In this document: positions 42,270 through 55,300 of the stretch, piece after piece | Layout: the number at the start of each line of letters is the position of its first letter | How positions within the stretch are numbered: position 1 is the first letter of the stretch | DNA from: Centaurea solstitialis | Taxonomy: Eukaryota > Streptophyta > Magnoliopsida > Asterales > Asteraceae | Direction: 5' to 3' | Assembly (NCBI GenBank): GCA_030169165.1 | Contig: CM058044.1 | Span: forward strand, 46,058,443-46,122,442 | DNA length: 64,000 nt | The notes under the pieces: model-generated | The model's database searches: none | What the model was told of the DNA's origin: nothing | What the model saw: only the letters and a program-made list of their open reading frames with translations | Made by a program: the position numbers and the translations under genes

Positions 42270-42600
42270 ATGAGAGAGACCCAATAAGGCTACATGCACC
42301 CAACCCAATCAACCCACTCACTTTTTTAATGCCACATCAGCTGCCACATCAGCTTTTTGTCAACCCTCTCTTTACCCTCCCATAACCCTCTACAACTCAC
42401 ACCCAACCCTCTCAACCCTCTCACACACAACACACACACAACACACACAAAAGTAAAGCGGGTTGGAGAAGCCGACGAAGCCCCAACCCGCCGGCTTCCT
42501 TCCCCCGTGCACCCAAGCCGTTCGAAACCGCCGGGCTCGGCGGGTTTACCCGCTGCCAAGCCGTTCAACCGGTGCAGGTAGCCTAAGAAACCGACTTAGA
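42270..42600. mobile_element. MITE-like block of the 'ggccat' family (tentative)
   Basis: Starts near cccaataaggctacatgcac, has twin gccacatcagct motifs, a CT/CA-rich core and a GC-rich end gcaggtagcctaagaaac. Resembles the other family members in order and composition. Frames on both strands through it are low-complexity. Confidence 0.4.
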
Positions 42601-42767
42601 GCCACCTAAACACACCGATTAAACCCGACACAACAAACCAGAATTGATAGGGTTAAAATTGGGTTAGGCACAACTCAACCCAATCCAACCTGTACATAAC
42701 TACATATATATATAAAGTAGGTATAAACATATACAAATTATACATACGGGATGGTTCCATTAAGAAG

Positions 42768-42887
42768 TTGAGGTTAACATGAAACGTGGATGGAACGAGA
42801 TAAGATGTACTGGATCAAATTCCCTTTGCAATTCATGGGAGTAAAAGTGATCAATGGTTCAAATCCACTTCTCATGTTAACCTCAAC
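42768..42887. repeat. Small foldback element
   Basis: gttgaggttaacatga (42768) pairs with tcatgttaacctcaac (42872). A relative with the same order (aagaagttgatgtcaatgta ... aattcatgggatgacatga ... aaactcaacttctaat) lies near 62130-62345, so this is a repeated foldback family. Confidence 0.65.
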
Positions 42888-43068
42888 CGCTTACACAGTG
42901 CTTTTAAGAGCATGGTGTAGATAAACTTTTAAGAGCTTGAAACTATAATATTACACAACATAACCTGAGGGAATCAATATCAATGCATGTGTCCTTGAAA
43001 AACAAAGGCATCTCACCAAACTATAATCTGAAAAACAATAATTACAACAGGATCTCAACAACAGTCAA

Positions 43069-43279
43069 AGGAGTCGTTTGTTTTTTTAAAAGTTACCTCT
43101 TAAAACCTCTTAAGTCTGAATATTAAGAGGTTTCCAGACTTAAGACTGTTTGTCTTATTTCTAAGAAAAGGTCTGAAAACCTCCTACCATCCTCTGAAAT
43201 TTCAAGAGGTGCATCATCCACCTCTTATTTTTTTAGACTTCAGAGTTCACACCTCTTAAAAAAAAACAAACGACCCCTA
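43069..43279. mobile_element. hAT-like MITE next to the MED32 stop codon
   Basis: ggagtcgtttgttttttt at the left and aaaaaaacaaacgacccc at the right are inverted copies, with many internal aagaggt / acctctt pairs. TIRs of the gggtcgtttg type are common in hAT-derived MITEs. It ends 10 bp from the MED32 stop codon. Confidence 0.75.
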
Positions 43280-43289
43280 CCGAAGTTAC

Positions 43290-43730
43290 CTACTGGGCTG
43301 AATCTTCATGAAACCGAGCATCAAAGGGCGCAGAAGAGTGTTGTGGCATCGATAAGTTGGCCGCGGACCCCGAACCATGTTGAAGCTCAATTACCAGCCA
43401 GCGGACCGCTTTACTCATCTGTTCCAACCGCACGGCACTGATCGGTGGAAGGCCAGGTGTGACGGGTTGCCCTGGCTTACCAGCAACCGAGCCAGTGGCC
43501 TCATCCACCAGGCATTCAGACCCTATTCTCAGCTTCACAGATTCGACAAACTCCTCGGCCTGATCACAGGCCACTCGAAACAATTCCCACCTCTGCTTGA
43601 GGTTCTCGAGGGCGGCATCTGTGGCGACGGTAACTTGACCACCCGAGGCCTCTTTGGCTTCGAGTGTGCTAGCTACTGCACCGATGAATTCTTGATAAGC
43701 GTTGTTCAGAGCATCCACGATGCTATCCAT
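43290..43730 (-). CDS. MED32: Mediator subunit 32
   Basis: 146 residues in one exon, the size of plant MED32, a tail-module Mediator subunit that links transcription factors to RNA polymerase II in the nucleus. Recognised by the long near-invariant block KQRWELFRVACDQAEEFVES followed by RIGSECLVDEATG and SAVRLEQMSKAVRWLVIELQ. The N terminus MDSIVDALNNAYQEF is also family-typical. Helical and coiled-coil in character, without membrane segments. On the minus strand a TATATAAA box lies at about 43803-43810, some 75 bp before the ATG. The stop codon is almost touching a MITE, so the 3' untranslated region must be transposon sequence. No defects seen. Confidence 0.93.
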   Translation of the reverse strand: MDSIVDALNNAYQEFIGAVASTLEAKEASGGQVTVATDAALENLKQRWELFRVACDQAEEFVESVKLRIGSECLVDEATGSVAGKPGQPVTPGLPPISAVRLEQMSKAVRWLVIELQHGSGSAANLSMPQHSSAPFDARFHEDSAQ

Positions 43731-43739
43731 TGATTTCTA

Positions 43740-45030
43740 TTGTGATTGAGCTTTTAGGGAAACTGTTTGAAGTTCAAAATAGTGTTAGTTAATGTGGAAA
43801 GATTTATATAACACCTTTCAATCCAATAATCATGAGTCAATATGATACAAAACCGCATATACAATTAAGGGTTTATTTGTTATTAGCTATTTCGCTTAAT
43901 GAGCTTAATGGGACTCGCAATGTATTCGGTCAGCTATACATGACGGTTTTTGGTAATGGCTTAATAATATAGGAAGTGGCTTATTCAGTAAGCTTCTAGG
44001 GGGGACTTTATACAGAAAGCTGGTTGTTCCCAAACATGTCCCTCCCGGTTAAATAACACACTCCTTTCATCTAAGAGAAAGTTCTACTAAACAAAAACCT
44101 TCGAATTCTATGTATAGACAGATTAATCCACGCACACAACTTAATATATATAGGATTTGATGGAACCCAACCAAACAACCCCTAAGTTAAAATTATTGTA
44201 CATCCAGATACATGTTGAGAACTCATTTCTGATAAGAACACCGATTCAAACCCTAAGGCTAAAATCGATAGTTGCCTGAATTCAAAAACAGGAGATCCCC
44301 CAGTTAGCCAAAGACTAATTTTTATTAATTGTTTGTCATTAAAAGAACAATGGTGCACTATATTTATAGTGACCTGCTAACAAGGAAACCTAACATAAAA
44401 CTAAATCCTAAAATAAAGGAGATTATCTTCAGCCTAATAAAAATAAATGTGTTTTCTAAATAAAGAAAAAACCTAAAAAAAAAATACTGTGCTTAATTAA
44501 ATACTAATAATATCCTTATCCTTGTTTCCTTGCAAAGCGTCTCTGGTAAATCTGACCGTATCGACCTGGCTTATCAATTTCGCGATATGAAAATATCCCT
44601 AGTTTATGCTATTGAGAAGCTCGGTTGACGCATTGAACTTTTACGCTTCAGTATTATTCTCCTATTGTTCAAGTTGGTGCATCTATGTCAAATTTAGACC
44701 GAATGGTAGTCTTCATGGTGACCAGAAAATTACCAGACAGCATTATTATGTTAAAATGCATATTGTGATAGTAGGGGGACAGTGAAATCAAAGGAGCAGT
44801 GAAATCAGGACTATAAACTATTGTAGAAGTGCAGTTGATTAAATGGAATACTCCGTTCCAATCTTTTTAGAGGCCTTGTTACACTGGGGTGGACCTACAG
44901 AAGTGCATATGGTGGCACCTGCCACCATTTCATTCCTCCGTCGTAGTGTAAAAATTACAAGGTCTTAAAAGGTGTCACCGTATATATATGTTCCGTGCCA
45001 CCATATATATTTTCAAAGTGCAATAAGAAT
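43740..45030. other. Intergenic spacer upstream of MED32
   Basis: Besides the MED32 promoter region no gene is seen. A foldback-like block near 43880-44045 (tagctatttcgcttaatgag ... ggtccctcccgg-type end) may be a MITE remnant. Confidence 0.5.
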
Positions 45031-45039
45031 ACAAGTTTT

Positions 45040-45125
45040 CCTTGGTAGAGTTGGTTAGTTACTTGCTTTTCAAAAGTGAGGTCTTAGATTCAAGTCTTGT
45101 GTTACATAAAAAAATTGCTTGTACC
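45040..45125 (+). mobile_element. SINE-like fragment (tentative)
   Basis: ggtagagttggttagttact resembles a tRNA box A region and gattcaagtcttg a box B, 30-40 bp apart, followed by cataaaaaaattgc. Short and without clear target duplication. Confidence 0.35.
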
Positions 45126-45239
45126 AATACTTAAACTCGAGACTTCGCATTTGAAAATTATCTCTATATATGTTTCTTATAGTCAAATGATGCCACTGTC
45201 TGAAAACATTCCTAGGTCCATTTCTGTTGTTACAAATTT

Positions 45240-45502
45240 ACTAAGACCATCTACAGCGGAGATCGGCAAGGGTTGGTTTCGGTGTGTGGTTGCCGACACC
45301 AAAGACCACCCCACCCCACCCTCTCTCTCCTTTCTCTCTATCTCTCTCTTCTTTTCCTTTTTCCTTCTTTTCTTTAATTAATTATTTAGATTGGGTTGAA
45401 TGTGGATGGATTGAGTTGGTTTGGGTAAGATAGTGAAAAACTGATGTGGTGATTAGGTTGATTGGCAAGGGAGTCTACTCTACTGATGTGGATGGTCTAA
45501 GA
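45240..45502. mobile_element. MITE of the 'ggccat' family
   Basis: Ends ctaagaccatctacagcgga and, inverted, tgatgtggatggtctaag; CT-rich core; gatggattgagttggtttgg repeat after an AT stretch. Clearly related to 47057-47377. Confidence 0.7.
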
Positions 45503-46371
45503 ATACTAGACAAATAATGAATAGAAAATATAAAACCATACAATATATAATATTAAAAGCTTCACAACATAAAAGAACAAATGTTACTTAAAATTCCGAT
45601 ACAAAATATTCAATGACTTCTTCACAATCAACTCATTTGGGGACCTCAGGAAATGACAACCAACTTAACCGACAATGTATCACATATTATTATACCGAGG
45701 GGCCGTTTATTAAATACTTACCAGTAGTACTTACCTTATAATCCTTGTCAATTAATCATGAAAACCATCCATAATATTATATAGTTTACCTAGAAAGCGA
45801 TGGAAATGACTCTTACCGGTAAGTAATTATCAACGATTACCAACAATCAATTTTGATGGTCTAGACGATAAGGCAAGTGGGTGTAATGCCTTTGCCTTTG
45901 CTAGCCCCCAAAAAAATGCACTCCATATATTCACAATACTAATAACCTAACCTATGAATTTAGGTTCACCGACCTTTTTTCGGTGCGACGTGAGGCTGTA
46001 ACTGAAGAAGTTTGATGCGTAAGAAGAGGCTGGATATGGGTTCGTGATGCTTCTGAGTTCTGATCTACGTTTTTTCGTCGATCGAGAGAGAAAGGGTTGG
46101 GGTTTTTTTTTTTTTTTTTGGCGTTGGGTTGAAATATGATTTGGATCGATAGAGATAGAGAAGCGGTCAAAGTTTTATAGGCGGGTTTATAATACGGGTA
46201 AGATCCAATAAGGATCCGCGTATCATTGGTAGAAGTGGTTTCGGGGTTTGACTATCCCAGTCCCTTAACTTTTGTTTTATATTAAGGCCGCACGTTTTTC
46301 TAAAGAGTATAAGGTGACTCGACTCGACTCGTTAGTATGTCGACTCGAGCCTATCCGAGTCGAGTTTTGAC

Positions 46372-46832
46372 TAGGGGTGTTAACGAGCCGAGCCGAGTCG
46401 AGTAATAGATTAATCGAGCAGAGCTCAAAAAATAATATTGGGCTCAAGCTCGATTAACTTTTTCAATGTAGGGCTCGAGCTCGAGCTCGAATATTTTTTT
46501 GAGTTATCAAGCTCGAAGCTCGTTTATAGGTTTGAGCTCACGATCGATTAACTCGTTTATCAACTTGAGCTAAATAACTTTTATATTTGTATACTATTTA
46601 CTAATAAATATATGAAAATGTTTAGCTCGAACAAAGGTATGTTCGATTTGCTCGGCTCGACTCGAAAAATTTAATCGATTTTTCGAACGAGTTGAGTCGA
46701 ACATTGGTGTTATAAAGCTCGGCTCGTTAAGTTAAACGAACTCGATTTTATGTTCAGGATCGACTCGAGCTCGAGTATTATTAAGCTCGAGCTCGAGTAG
46801 CTCGTTAAAAGCTCGACTCGCTAACACCCCCA
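46372..46832. mobile_element. TIR element rich in gctcgag/cgagctc
   Basis: ctaggggtgttaacgagccg at the left and ctcgctaacacccccag at the right are inverted copies. The interior is a mosaic of gagctcgag units. Related shorter copies are at about 47690-47820, 61495-61675 and 63210-63345. A common type of plant MITE. Confidence 0.7.
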
Positions 46833-47056
46833 GTTTTGACCAAACCGAGTTTGAGTAGAGAGATAGAGGGTCGCTGGCATGCTGTCGTCTTGAAGAAAAA
46901 GGGGAAAAAACGAGAGATAGATTAGAAAAGTCTTCCAAGTTAATAAAAAATAAAAACTATTAGTCTTTTCTAAAATTTAAAAAATCCTTCCTTTTACTTT
47001 TACACGGCACACATGAACTTTCAGATTTTCATTTCAATTTCAAATTAAATTAATTA

Positions 47057-47377
47057 GGCCATCCGCTGTGGAGGCTATCCGAGGTACCCAGGTACCAACT
47101 ACCCGATGGGTAGGGAAGGGGAACACTACCGTGGGGTTGAGCGGGTAGCTCCCCATCGGTTTGGTGAACCCGATAACTCCCACCCAACCCACCCCCACCC
47201 CCTCTCTCTTCTTTCTCTCTCTTATTTAAAAAATAATAATTAATTTTGATGGAGTGGGTTGCAATTGGTCGACAGTGGATGGATTGGGTAGTTTTGGGTA
47301 AAATAGTGGAAAACTTATGTGGCAGTTGGGTAATGTGGGTTGTAGTGGGTCGATAGTGAATGGCCTTATAAAGATTG
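47057..47377. mobile_element. MITE of the 'ggccat' family
   Basis: taggccatccgctgtggagg at the left, gtgaatggcctta at the right, with a CT-rich core, AT stretch, and twin tggatggattgggtag / gtagtgggtcgatag segments. Best-preserved member of the family here. Confidence 0.7.
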
Positions 47378-47995
47378 ATAAATATAATAACTAATATTAA
47401 TATTATATATATATATAATGGGGAAGTATCTGTTGCAAACCAGGTAGATTGTACAAACTATACAAACCTAATCTTAACCGTTGATTATGTTTATATTTTG
47501 TTTATCTCCTAACTTTTAGGTGATTTTCAAATGTAGTTGATAGAAAATCTAGGAACTAAATTAATCCACACCAGTGATCATATACATGTATGGTGGAGAA
47601 TAGTTTGTATAGTTTGTACAAACTATCCGGTTTGTAACGGATACAACCCCTATATATAATATATCAATTCGAGTATCTCATAATCTTATCGAGTCAAGTA
47701 TCAAGTAGCTCGACTTGACTCGTTAGTATGTCGAGTCGAGTTCGAGTCAATCCTATTCGAGTCAAGTTTTGATCAAGTCGATAATGAGTAGCTCGCGAGT
47801 TGTCTCGTCTCATTTACACGAAAGATCTAATGATTTATGAATTACTATTTATAAAAAAGTGTTTGTTTTCAACTTATTAAGTTAAATGGATTGTTAGCTT
47901 TATTGATTAACTTATATTTGTGTGTTTGATTTTAACTTAATACATTAAGTTAGGACTTTTTACAAAAAATACTCTAGTTCTATAAGTTATATATA

Positions 47996-48224
47996 GGGAG
48001 GTTCATTAGAAAAGTATAAATATTTAAGAAAACGTAAGGAGCAATCTCAACTACTCATTTCGGTCAACAAAGACGGCTTTGACCGGTCCCCCCTTTAATA
48101 ATCTCTATCATCCCATGAATCGCGTCAATCCTCCGCGATCACGTCCACCGTAACCGTGAGATGAGTGGCTGAGATTACTCCTCACTTTTTCTTAAATTGA
48201 CATGCTTCTTGTTTGAACCTTCCG
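47996..48224. mobile_element. MITE, family M1, third copy
   Basis: gggaggttcattagaaaagt at the left, cttgtttgaaccttccgc at the right, inner arms ggagcaatctcaactactca and tgagtggctgagattactcc. TA tracts flank it. Two relatives are at 6063 and 31991. Confidence 0.8.
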
Positions 48225-49373
48225 CTATATATATATATATATATATATGTCTCATCAGAAAATAAATAGTTTACCAAAAAATACATAAGTTAAAATTGGT
48301 GATGAAACAATGATATTTAGTTAAATAAATTTTAAATTATCAAGTATTGTGTTATGTACTTGTTGAACTCCGGTTATGTTACTAAAATATTCCATATTAA
48401 TTCGAATTTTTGGTCATTTGCAATATTTATGAGAACAATTATTTTCATTCAAAACTTGTATAGATAGAAGGTCAGATTTGTTGTTAATACTTTAACTTGT
48501 GGATGAAAATTTCTACTCTCATGTTTAATTTACAATTAAGTTATTTAATAATTGCATATCTAAACCGTATAAATGAACAAAAGATTATATAATATAAATA
48601 CCTCCTTTATGTAAATGTAAAAAAACATCCTAATATACTTACATAGTTGCATAAATATTTCATTATCTCTAAGTTTCTTGTTGTTTTCTCTATAAAAAAA
48701 AACAATTTATTATTACTCAAGTGATAATCCTAATTAATTATAACAAAAAAGTTTTTTTTTTTTTTTGTTTTTCAAGTTATTTATTCGATATTATAAATCA
48801 AAGAATAATTTAATTTAATTCATCCAAACAAATTAAATTTTACATACAACTTAATAGATTCAATGCTTATATACCAACATTTTTAAGTAACTACTCATGG
48901 GGTAAGATACTTTTGAATAGGGTAAAAGCAATGTTTGATTTGGACATAGGTATATAATTTTTTTTATTATCATTTTGACCCTGTAAGTGATTTCATGCTA
49001 CTGACATAAATTACATTCTTTATGATTTAAAATATATTATGAGTTCAGTTTTGATGATTAGCATTTAGTGCTTGTTGTAAAACAATAGACTTAATATGAA
49101 AATATGAAGAAATTCAATTTGCAACAAATTTACTCTAGCATTATTGCTCAAGCTCACCCTGATTTTGCATAAATTAAATTAAACAACACATTTGCTTTAA
49201 AAGAGGAAGAATATTTTGGGCATTCTAACTCCAGAAAAAGGATTCTTACTAGTTAGTGTCTGCCTGCTTTGGAACAATCCAGTACTTAATTCCTATGGCA
49301 TATTGCTAACGGTTTTTCGTTATGTAGCGTATTATAACCCACACCTGCTTCGGGTTTTTAAAAATCTTTATCT
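48225..49373. other. AT-rich spacer downstream of PAS1
   Basis: Contains the 3' untranslated region and polyadenylation region of PAS1 (minus strand) at its right side. Otherwise no gene or structured repeat recognised. Confidence 0.5.
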
Positions 49374-52300
49374 TTACAATATAGCACATCTGTCTACCCC
49401 AAGAGACTTAAATAGATTCATACCACTGGTTAACAATCGCGAAAAAGACCCCATACGAGCAGGAGGAGGTGGAGCCTGTGGTGCATCGCCATCACCATCT
49501 CTCTCTTCCTGGCTAGAAATGAAAGGTTCTTGTGCATCATCATCATGATTTTCCGTTATAGTCTCCTTTCCTTTATCGTCTACACCAACCTCTGATATTT
49601 CCCCGGGCTTCTTGTCAAATAGTCCTTTAAATTGCTTCCGAGCTTTCTTCTCTACTTCCTGTTATCATGTAGCAGATATGATTGTTCAACAACAAAAACA
49701 GAACACGGCAAACATATTAACGGTCATTGTCAATTTAATAGATGTCCCAAAGTATTTGTTGGGTTTTCGGTCAACCATCCACCATGTTTCTTTGGCTGAG
49801 TGGCATGTATTTACAATTATGAAACATGGCTAAAAGATCACACTGGCATTGAGCCTAAATCTTGGGTGGTTTAGCCAACAGTGGGCGAAAAAATATTGAA
49901 CGTTGTGATGTGAACATATAAGCTTAACTAGCAAATTACAACTCTATTCATCTGTTTCCTATAACTATACTTCCAGTAGAACCGAACGAAAATAAAATAA
50001 TCTGTGTCAAATGATACATATAAGCATTAGCAATAGATTCTGTTTTTTATGGTCAAAATTACCTAGCTGCAACACTATTATGAAAGGATACTTTACTCTT
50101 TTGACTAGTTGTCAAAATGTTTATTAATGTGCATGCAGGATCGATTATGGCACTTTTAATTGGATGAAGAGGAGTAAATATTTTAAATATTTTTAAAACT
50201 AACCTGCTCCGTCTGCTTCAATTTAAGAAGAGCTGCCTTTGCATTGACTTCAGACGATTTGTCAATGGTCATCATCTATTTTTAAGTAACATGGAAAATG
50301 ATCATTTCACAGTTCCATCAAACATTCCAATTAAATCTTGCAATGAATTAACTCAACTTAAAAACTTACCTTGTTAAAATCTGCTCTTGCTTCCTCAAAA
50401 TCGCCGCCCGCCATGTATGCCATTCCTCGTCTATAGAGCGCTTTTACATGAACAGGATTTGCATCTAATACCTGCACAAACAAAAAACAATCAAGCGGAT
50501 TCCTTTTGTTAGTGTTCCTCAATATCAAGGACCACAGAATATCAAGAAAATATATTTACAACAAAACAGACTGAACTTTAAAACAGACTAAATGATGATA
50601 TAGTGAAATCAGGCTCGTGATTGTGGCCATCAAGAAAATGCACACGCTTGCTAATGTGTACTTCAGCAGTCATAACAGGCAAGTTCACATATGAAACTGT
50701 TTCTCAAATTCTACAAATACTTTCAGAGCAAAAATATCCCTTTCCAGAAGAAAGCGAATACAGAAATTTGGCAAGGCTAACTATGTCATTATTTTAAAAA
50801 CAAGCTTTTGCCAACATAACTTATATTCAGAAACTTATATTAAAGAAGATATCATAGACATTTTATGATAGCTATATGGGTTTTTCGGTAGAACATTATG
50901 ATTGTAAAAGAAAGTAAATATATGACACATATTGTGAGTGGGTGTGATCAAAGAAAAAAACCAGATTTTAAACATAAGAGCTTACTTTATTACATGTCTC
51001 AATTGACTTTCGAAAATCCCCCATCTTCAGGTAGCAGGCAGCCACATTCAGATTCAGCAGACTCTGTTTGTGCCAAAGGTGAAACCAACTGATTAGCATA
51101 ATGCTATCATTGCCAGTCTAGTTAAGATTTAAAAGTGTGTGCTTATGTAGTAGTCTTATGACATATATCTCATCATAGTAAATAAAATATAAAAAGTTCA
51201 AATTAGTCGCAGAATCTTGTAAGGAATATAAAGCCTCATACTCTTGTATTCCCAAACTCTTTTCCCTCCTCATCATCTTGTGGATTGACATGATTGAATT
51301 CACGTAGAACCTGCAACAAGATGCATAAGCATTACACCTTACAACCAAGAACTAAACAATTATATGAAAGACCAAATTCTAATAACATCTGCCTCGCTTT
51401 CGTACATATTTCATATCAACACAAAACTACAATGGTGATAGAAGGTCTGGATGGTAGATTGGTAGCAGGGCTTTCAGGCAAAAACAAAGATATATGAACC
51501 ACAATATACTTTTTTCCGCAAAATTTGTTGTGTAAATTTGTGGGTCAACTGATCCTCAAAATTTGCTTTTGCTCCTTAGCACTCTGGCTGTTATTCGTCA
51601 CCAAGCACCTAAATGCTATTGAAACATGTGCAGAAAAAGGATTGACTATATTGAGCAATCCTAAAAAGCGCTTTCTAGGAACACGCTCACCATGATGCCA
51701 AACTTTAATATAGTAACTAAGAAACCAACTAAGCAAGCATTAGACATGTTCCCAAAGTCTTTAATTATAAGTAACAACGGTCCAGATTACTTACCTTCTC
51801 ATACTTTGCTTTGGCAAGCGTAAATTTTCCTTCTTTGAATAGCCTGTTACCCTGGATAAAAAACAGGACCATGTGAATAACTTGCCTGACAGCACATCTT
51901 TTTACATCCAGAGATTATCTATTTATTTGCAACATTTCCAATTTAATTCATATGTAGAGGGACTGTTGAACCGGAGGTTCTAGTGACCACCTACCATCTC
52001 AAAAAGTAAAAAGACAGAATAAGAATCTAAATGTTTGCAATGCATGTGTTGTTTCTAATTATCTTATTGTCCATCGCTTATACATCAAATGCTGGCTTAT
52101 TTTTGTTAATGTTCCCACTCAAGCAAAATAAAGCAAAAACCACACAAATGATATGTGGACTTCAACTGAAACTTTACTAATAGTTTCTGGAACAGTTGTG
52201 TTATTTGCCCTTCAATGAAGTAAGAAAGGTTAGACTAACTAAATATCGGAACTTGAAAACCTTAAAGTTGAGTACTAGTCGGGAACACCTTTGAAGATGA

Positions 52301-55300
52301 GAGGCTAAAACTAGCATGAAGTATACATAAATTTGATATGAAAAGACACAACTTAACATGTACGTTCCAACAAGATTTTCAAATGAAAATTAACCAAACT
52401 TGTAATACTTGGTATATCATTACAAGTATGGGAATATCTAAGCATGCACTTGAGTATACATGTATATTTAAATACAAGTAACAGATTCAGATTGTGATTT
52501 CTTTAAATTAAATTTCCGGTCAGAACTGGTAATGTTAGTTAAATTCCTGCTCGAAAGTTAGTCAATGTTTCTCCCCTGATCCAAATTAAAAATCATAATA
52601 GATAACAAGATTATATCCAAAAATCATAAAATATATACCGTGCCTTTGGTCTTCTCAACATCATCCATAATAGCTCTAAAATTCATGCCAGTCCAGTCCT
52701 GCAGCAGAAACATAAATCTAATCAACAAAAATTTACATACATAGCCAAATACAATAAGCCAGAACAGCAAAACAAAACAAGGACCCAAAATGCAATAGAA
52801 ATGGAAGGCTGTCACGTACATCCCTCAATAGAAAAGTGTCACCTCAGTAGAGGAGGCTCTTTCCCAGGACCTAACCTATAGCGCAAATGCCAGGAACCCA
52901 AAGTTGTCTTATGTCACTACTGACGATTATATGGGTATGTAGTACGATAAAATGCTCAAGGGCCAATACTAAAACACTAAAAAATAAGCTAAACCTATAA
53001 AAATAAGCGTAAAAGTGATGCATCTATCTCTAATCCAAATAGGGAGACGAAAAAACACAATTTCGTTTGGACCGAGGTTAAACCTAATATTAAATCTAGA
53101 CTAGCTTCAGAAATCACGTCCTATGAGCACAAGACAGAGAAAGCCAGATGCATCTTTACGAAGAAGAGCAAGAAAAAGAACGCTGATTAGGCTATAGAAG
53201 ATATAGAATTGACATAACAGGATTATTGTCTATCCTTAAAAGTCATTTTTCAATGTACCTATTGTACAGCATAAGACTCTAGTAAAATCATCTAAAAGCA
53301 TATGTTACTTCTCACATATCTACTTCATCAATCAATAGCTTAGATGCACATGCAAATGAACTTTTACATACCACACATCCAACTTTAATTTGCAGAAGTT
53401 AGCATATGCTCACTTCTATTTAATGCATTTACTATTATAAATTGGTTTACCTTTTGCATTTCAAAACCAAGCAGCTCAATCTCCCATTGAACATGAGCAC
53501 CCTCAGGAACTTTAGCTGGCCTAGTCACAGAACAAAGAAGAAAATTAGACAAACAAGCACACAACATGATTAGTTAATCTCATAATGGAAGAAGTTTATG
53601 AGCGGTAGCCTACTTCAAGAACATATTTTTGCATGTAAAACTGTATTAAATACAAAGTCATTTAAAATAACCTGGTAAACTTGTCATATGCATAATCAGG
53701 GGGCAGGTAACAAGTGATATCTCTTCAGGCAACATCAACCGAACACACATCTCAAAACCTTCAGGTACCTACCATCCAAAAGAAAAGCTCTTGGGTATAA
53801 TATCCTCCAAAAAAGAAACATGATGATATGAAACAAGCCATTTCTATGTTGGACTTGAAACAATTGGTAGACTTGTCAAATAGAAAGCTGAACTGTTGAA
53901 GCTAGATACAACTGATGAGCCCTAAAAAAACTCTAAGAATTCAGATAAGTTGATAGCTTAACATGGTGCTAGAGCTTAAATTTAAAAAAAGTCCGATTAG
54001 ACAGGAATTTTTTTGCAAACAAGTTCAAACACAGAATCCATTTTATAAGCATTAGAGAGAGGATTTTTTTTTTCACAAGCAGTTCTCAAATTACAACATT
54101 TCTCAATTGATGAACTGGTTTAGTAAATGTGATTCCTCAATAAATCCATGCATGAACCCTTGTCATGTTTTAATCACTAGTATGCAGTATGTTAAAAATT
54201 CTAGGAAATAGACCTACTCAATTTTGAACAAATTCAACCCCACATAACGAAACCAAATTCAACTCCATATAACCGTTTCCAAATAAACAACTTGAGACAC
54301 TGAAATTAGTTAGGCTTTATAAATCACCATCTGGCATTTTAAGGGTATGAGTAATTGGTGATGGATAAATCAATTTAATGACAATCACAAACTGGAATTA
54401 AAAATGTAAGCAATCAAATTTTCGTTCATGGGTACTATTAACTTACAAGCCCTTCCCCTGAGGAAAACTCCAGCGGCTGACCGTGATTATCAACTCTTGT
54501 ATCATAGAAAACCGTCTTTTTTTCATCCATAAGCATACCCTTGTAATGCACACGTAGTCGACTGTCTTGAAGAGGGCAATCCATAGGAAATTCACCTAGT
54601 AGTTTCAAAAAAAATTGCCACTAAAATCAGAAGGCTTATGGAGCTGATAAACGATAGCACACAAAAGCTAAAACAGCACCCACATGATCTTGCTGTTCAA
54701 AAAAAAGCACACCTACGGTATGGGAAGACGGTCGTGCGAGAGATCTACTCCACATATGTGAAGAAGAGAAGCACTGACCTCACTAGAGTTCTGTGACGGT
54801 TGTGCCTAGCTTCTACATAAAAGTGAATGTGCATAATGTAACAAATAGACCTAAACAGTGTTACAGAAAAATAATAAAATATTAAAAGTCATAAATTTGT
54901 TAAATCAAGAAGGTGCTGCTAGATGTTTTTGCCCTTCAGACAAGCAAAACATGCAAAACACATGATCGAAAATGCTAGCATTGAATCTTGGATCATGTTT
55001 TGCAGATTGAATAGTCAAGAGGGTAAATTGTCCAATTTTTGTTTCGGGAATCAAAGGTGTTATCACCAATATCGTTCAAAGACAAAAATGTATCACATGA
55101 TCTCGTATTCTCATTGATATTTAATTTGGGCCGAACTTGTTTCAAATTGAATAGTTATATCACAGATTGCCCAAAAGTTTTGGTGTTAAGGAATCAAATG
55201 CATTGAGGCACAGCAGCTGACTGGACATCTAGGAGTAAAGCACTATATCGGTGCGGGCCGCAAGAGTGGTATCAGATCGAAGCAAATCAATACCACAGTA

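Noticed and set aside
42326..42581. Frames rich in THTTHTK or proline/serine on both strands
   Set aside because: They fall in a MITE-like CA/CT-rich block and have no domain.
49216..49548. 110-codon plus-strand frame at the PAS1 3' end
   Set aside because: It is the reverse complement of the last PAS1 exon and its 3' region; the minus-strand protein has family support.
53385..53567. Separate small gene on the minus strand
   Set aside because: It is PAS1 exon 13 with intron read-through; exon borders and phase fit the larger gene.
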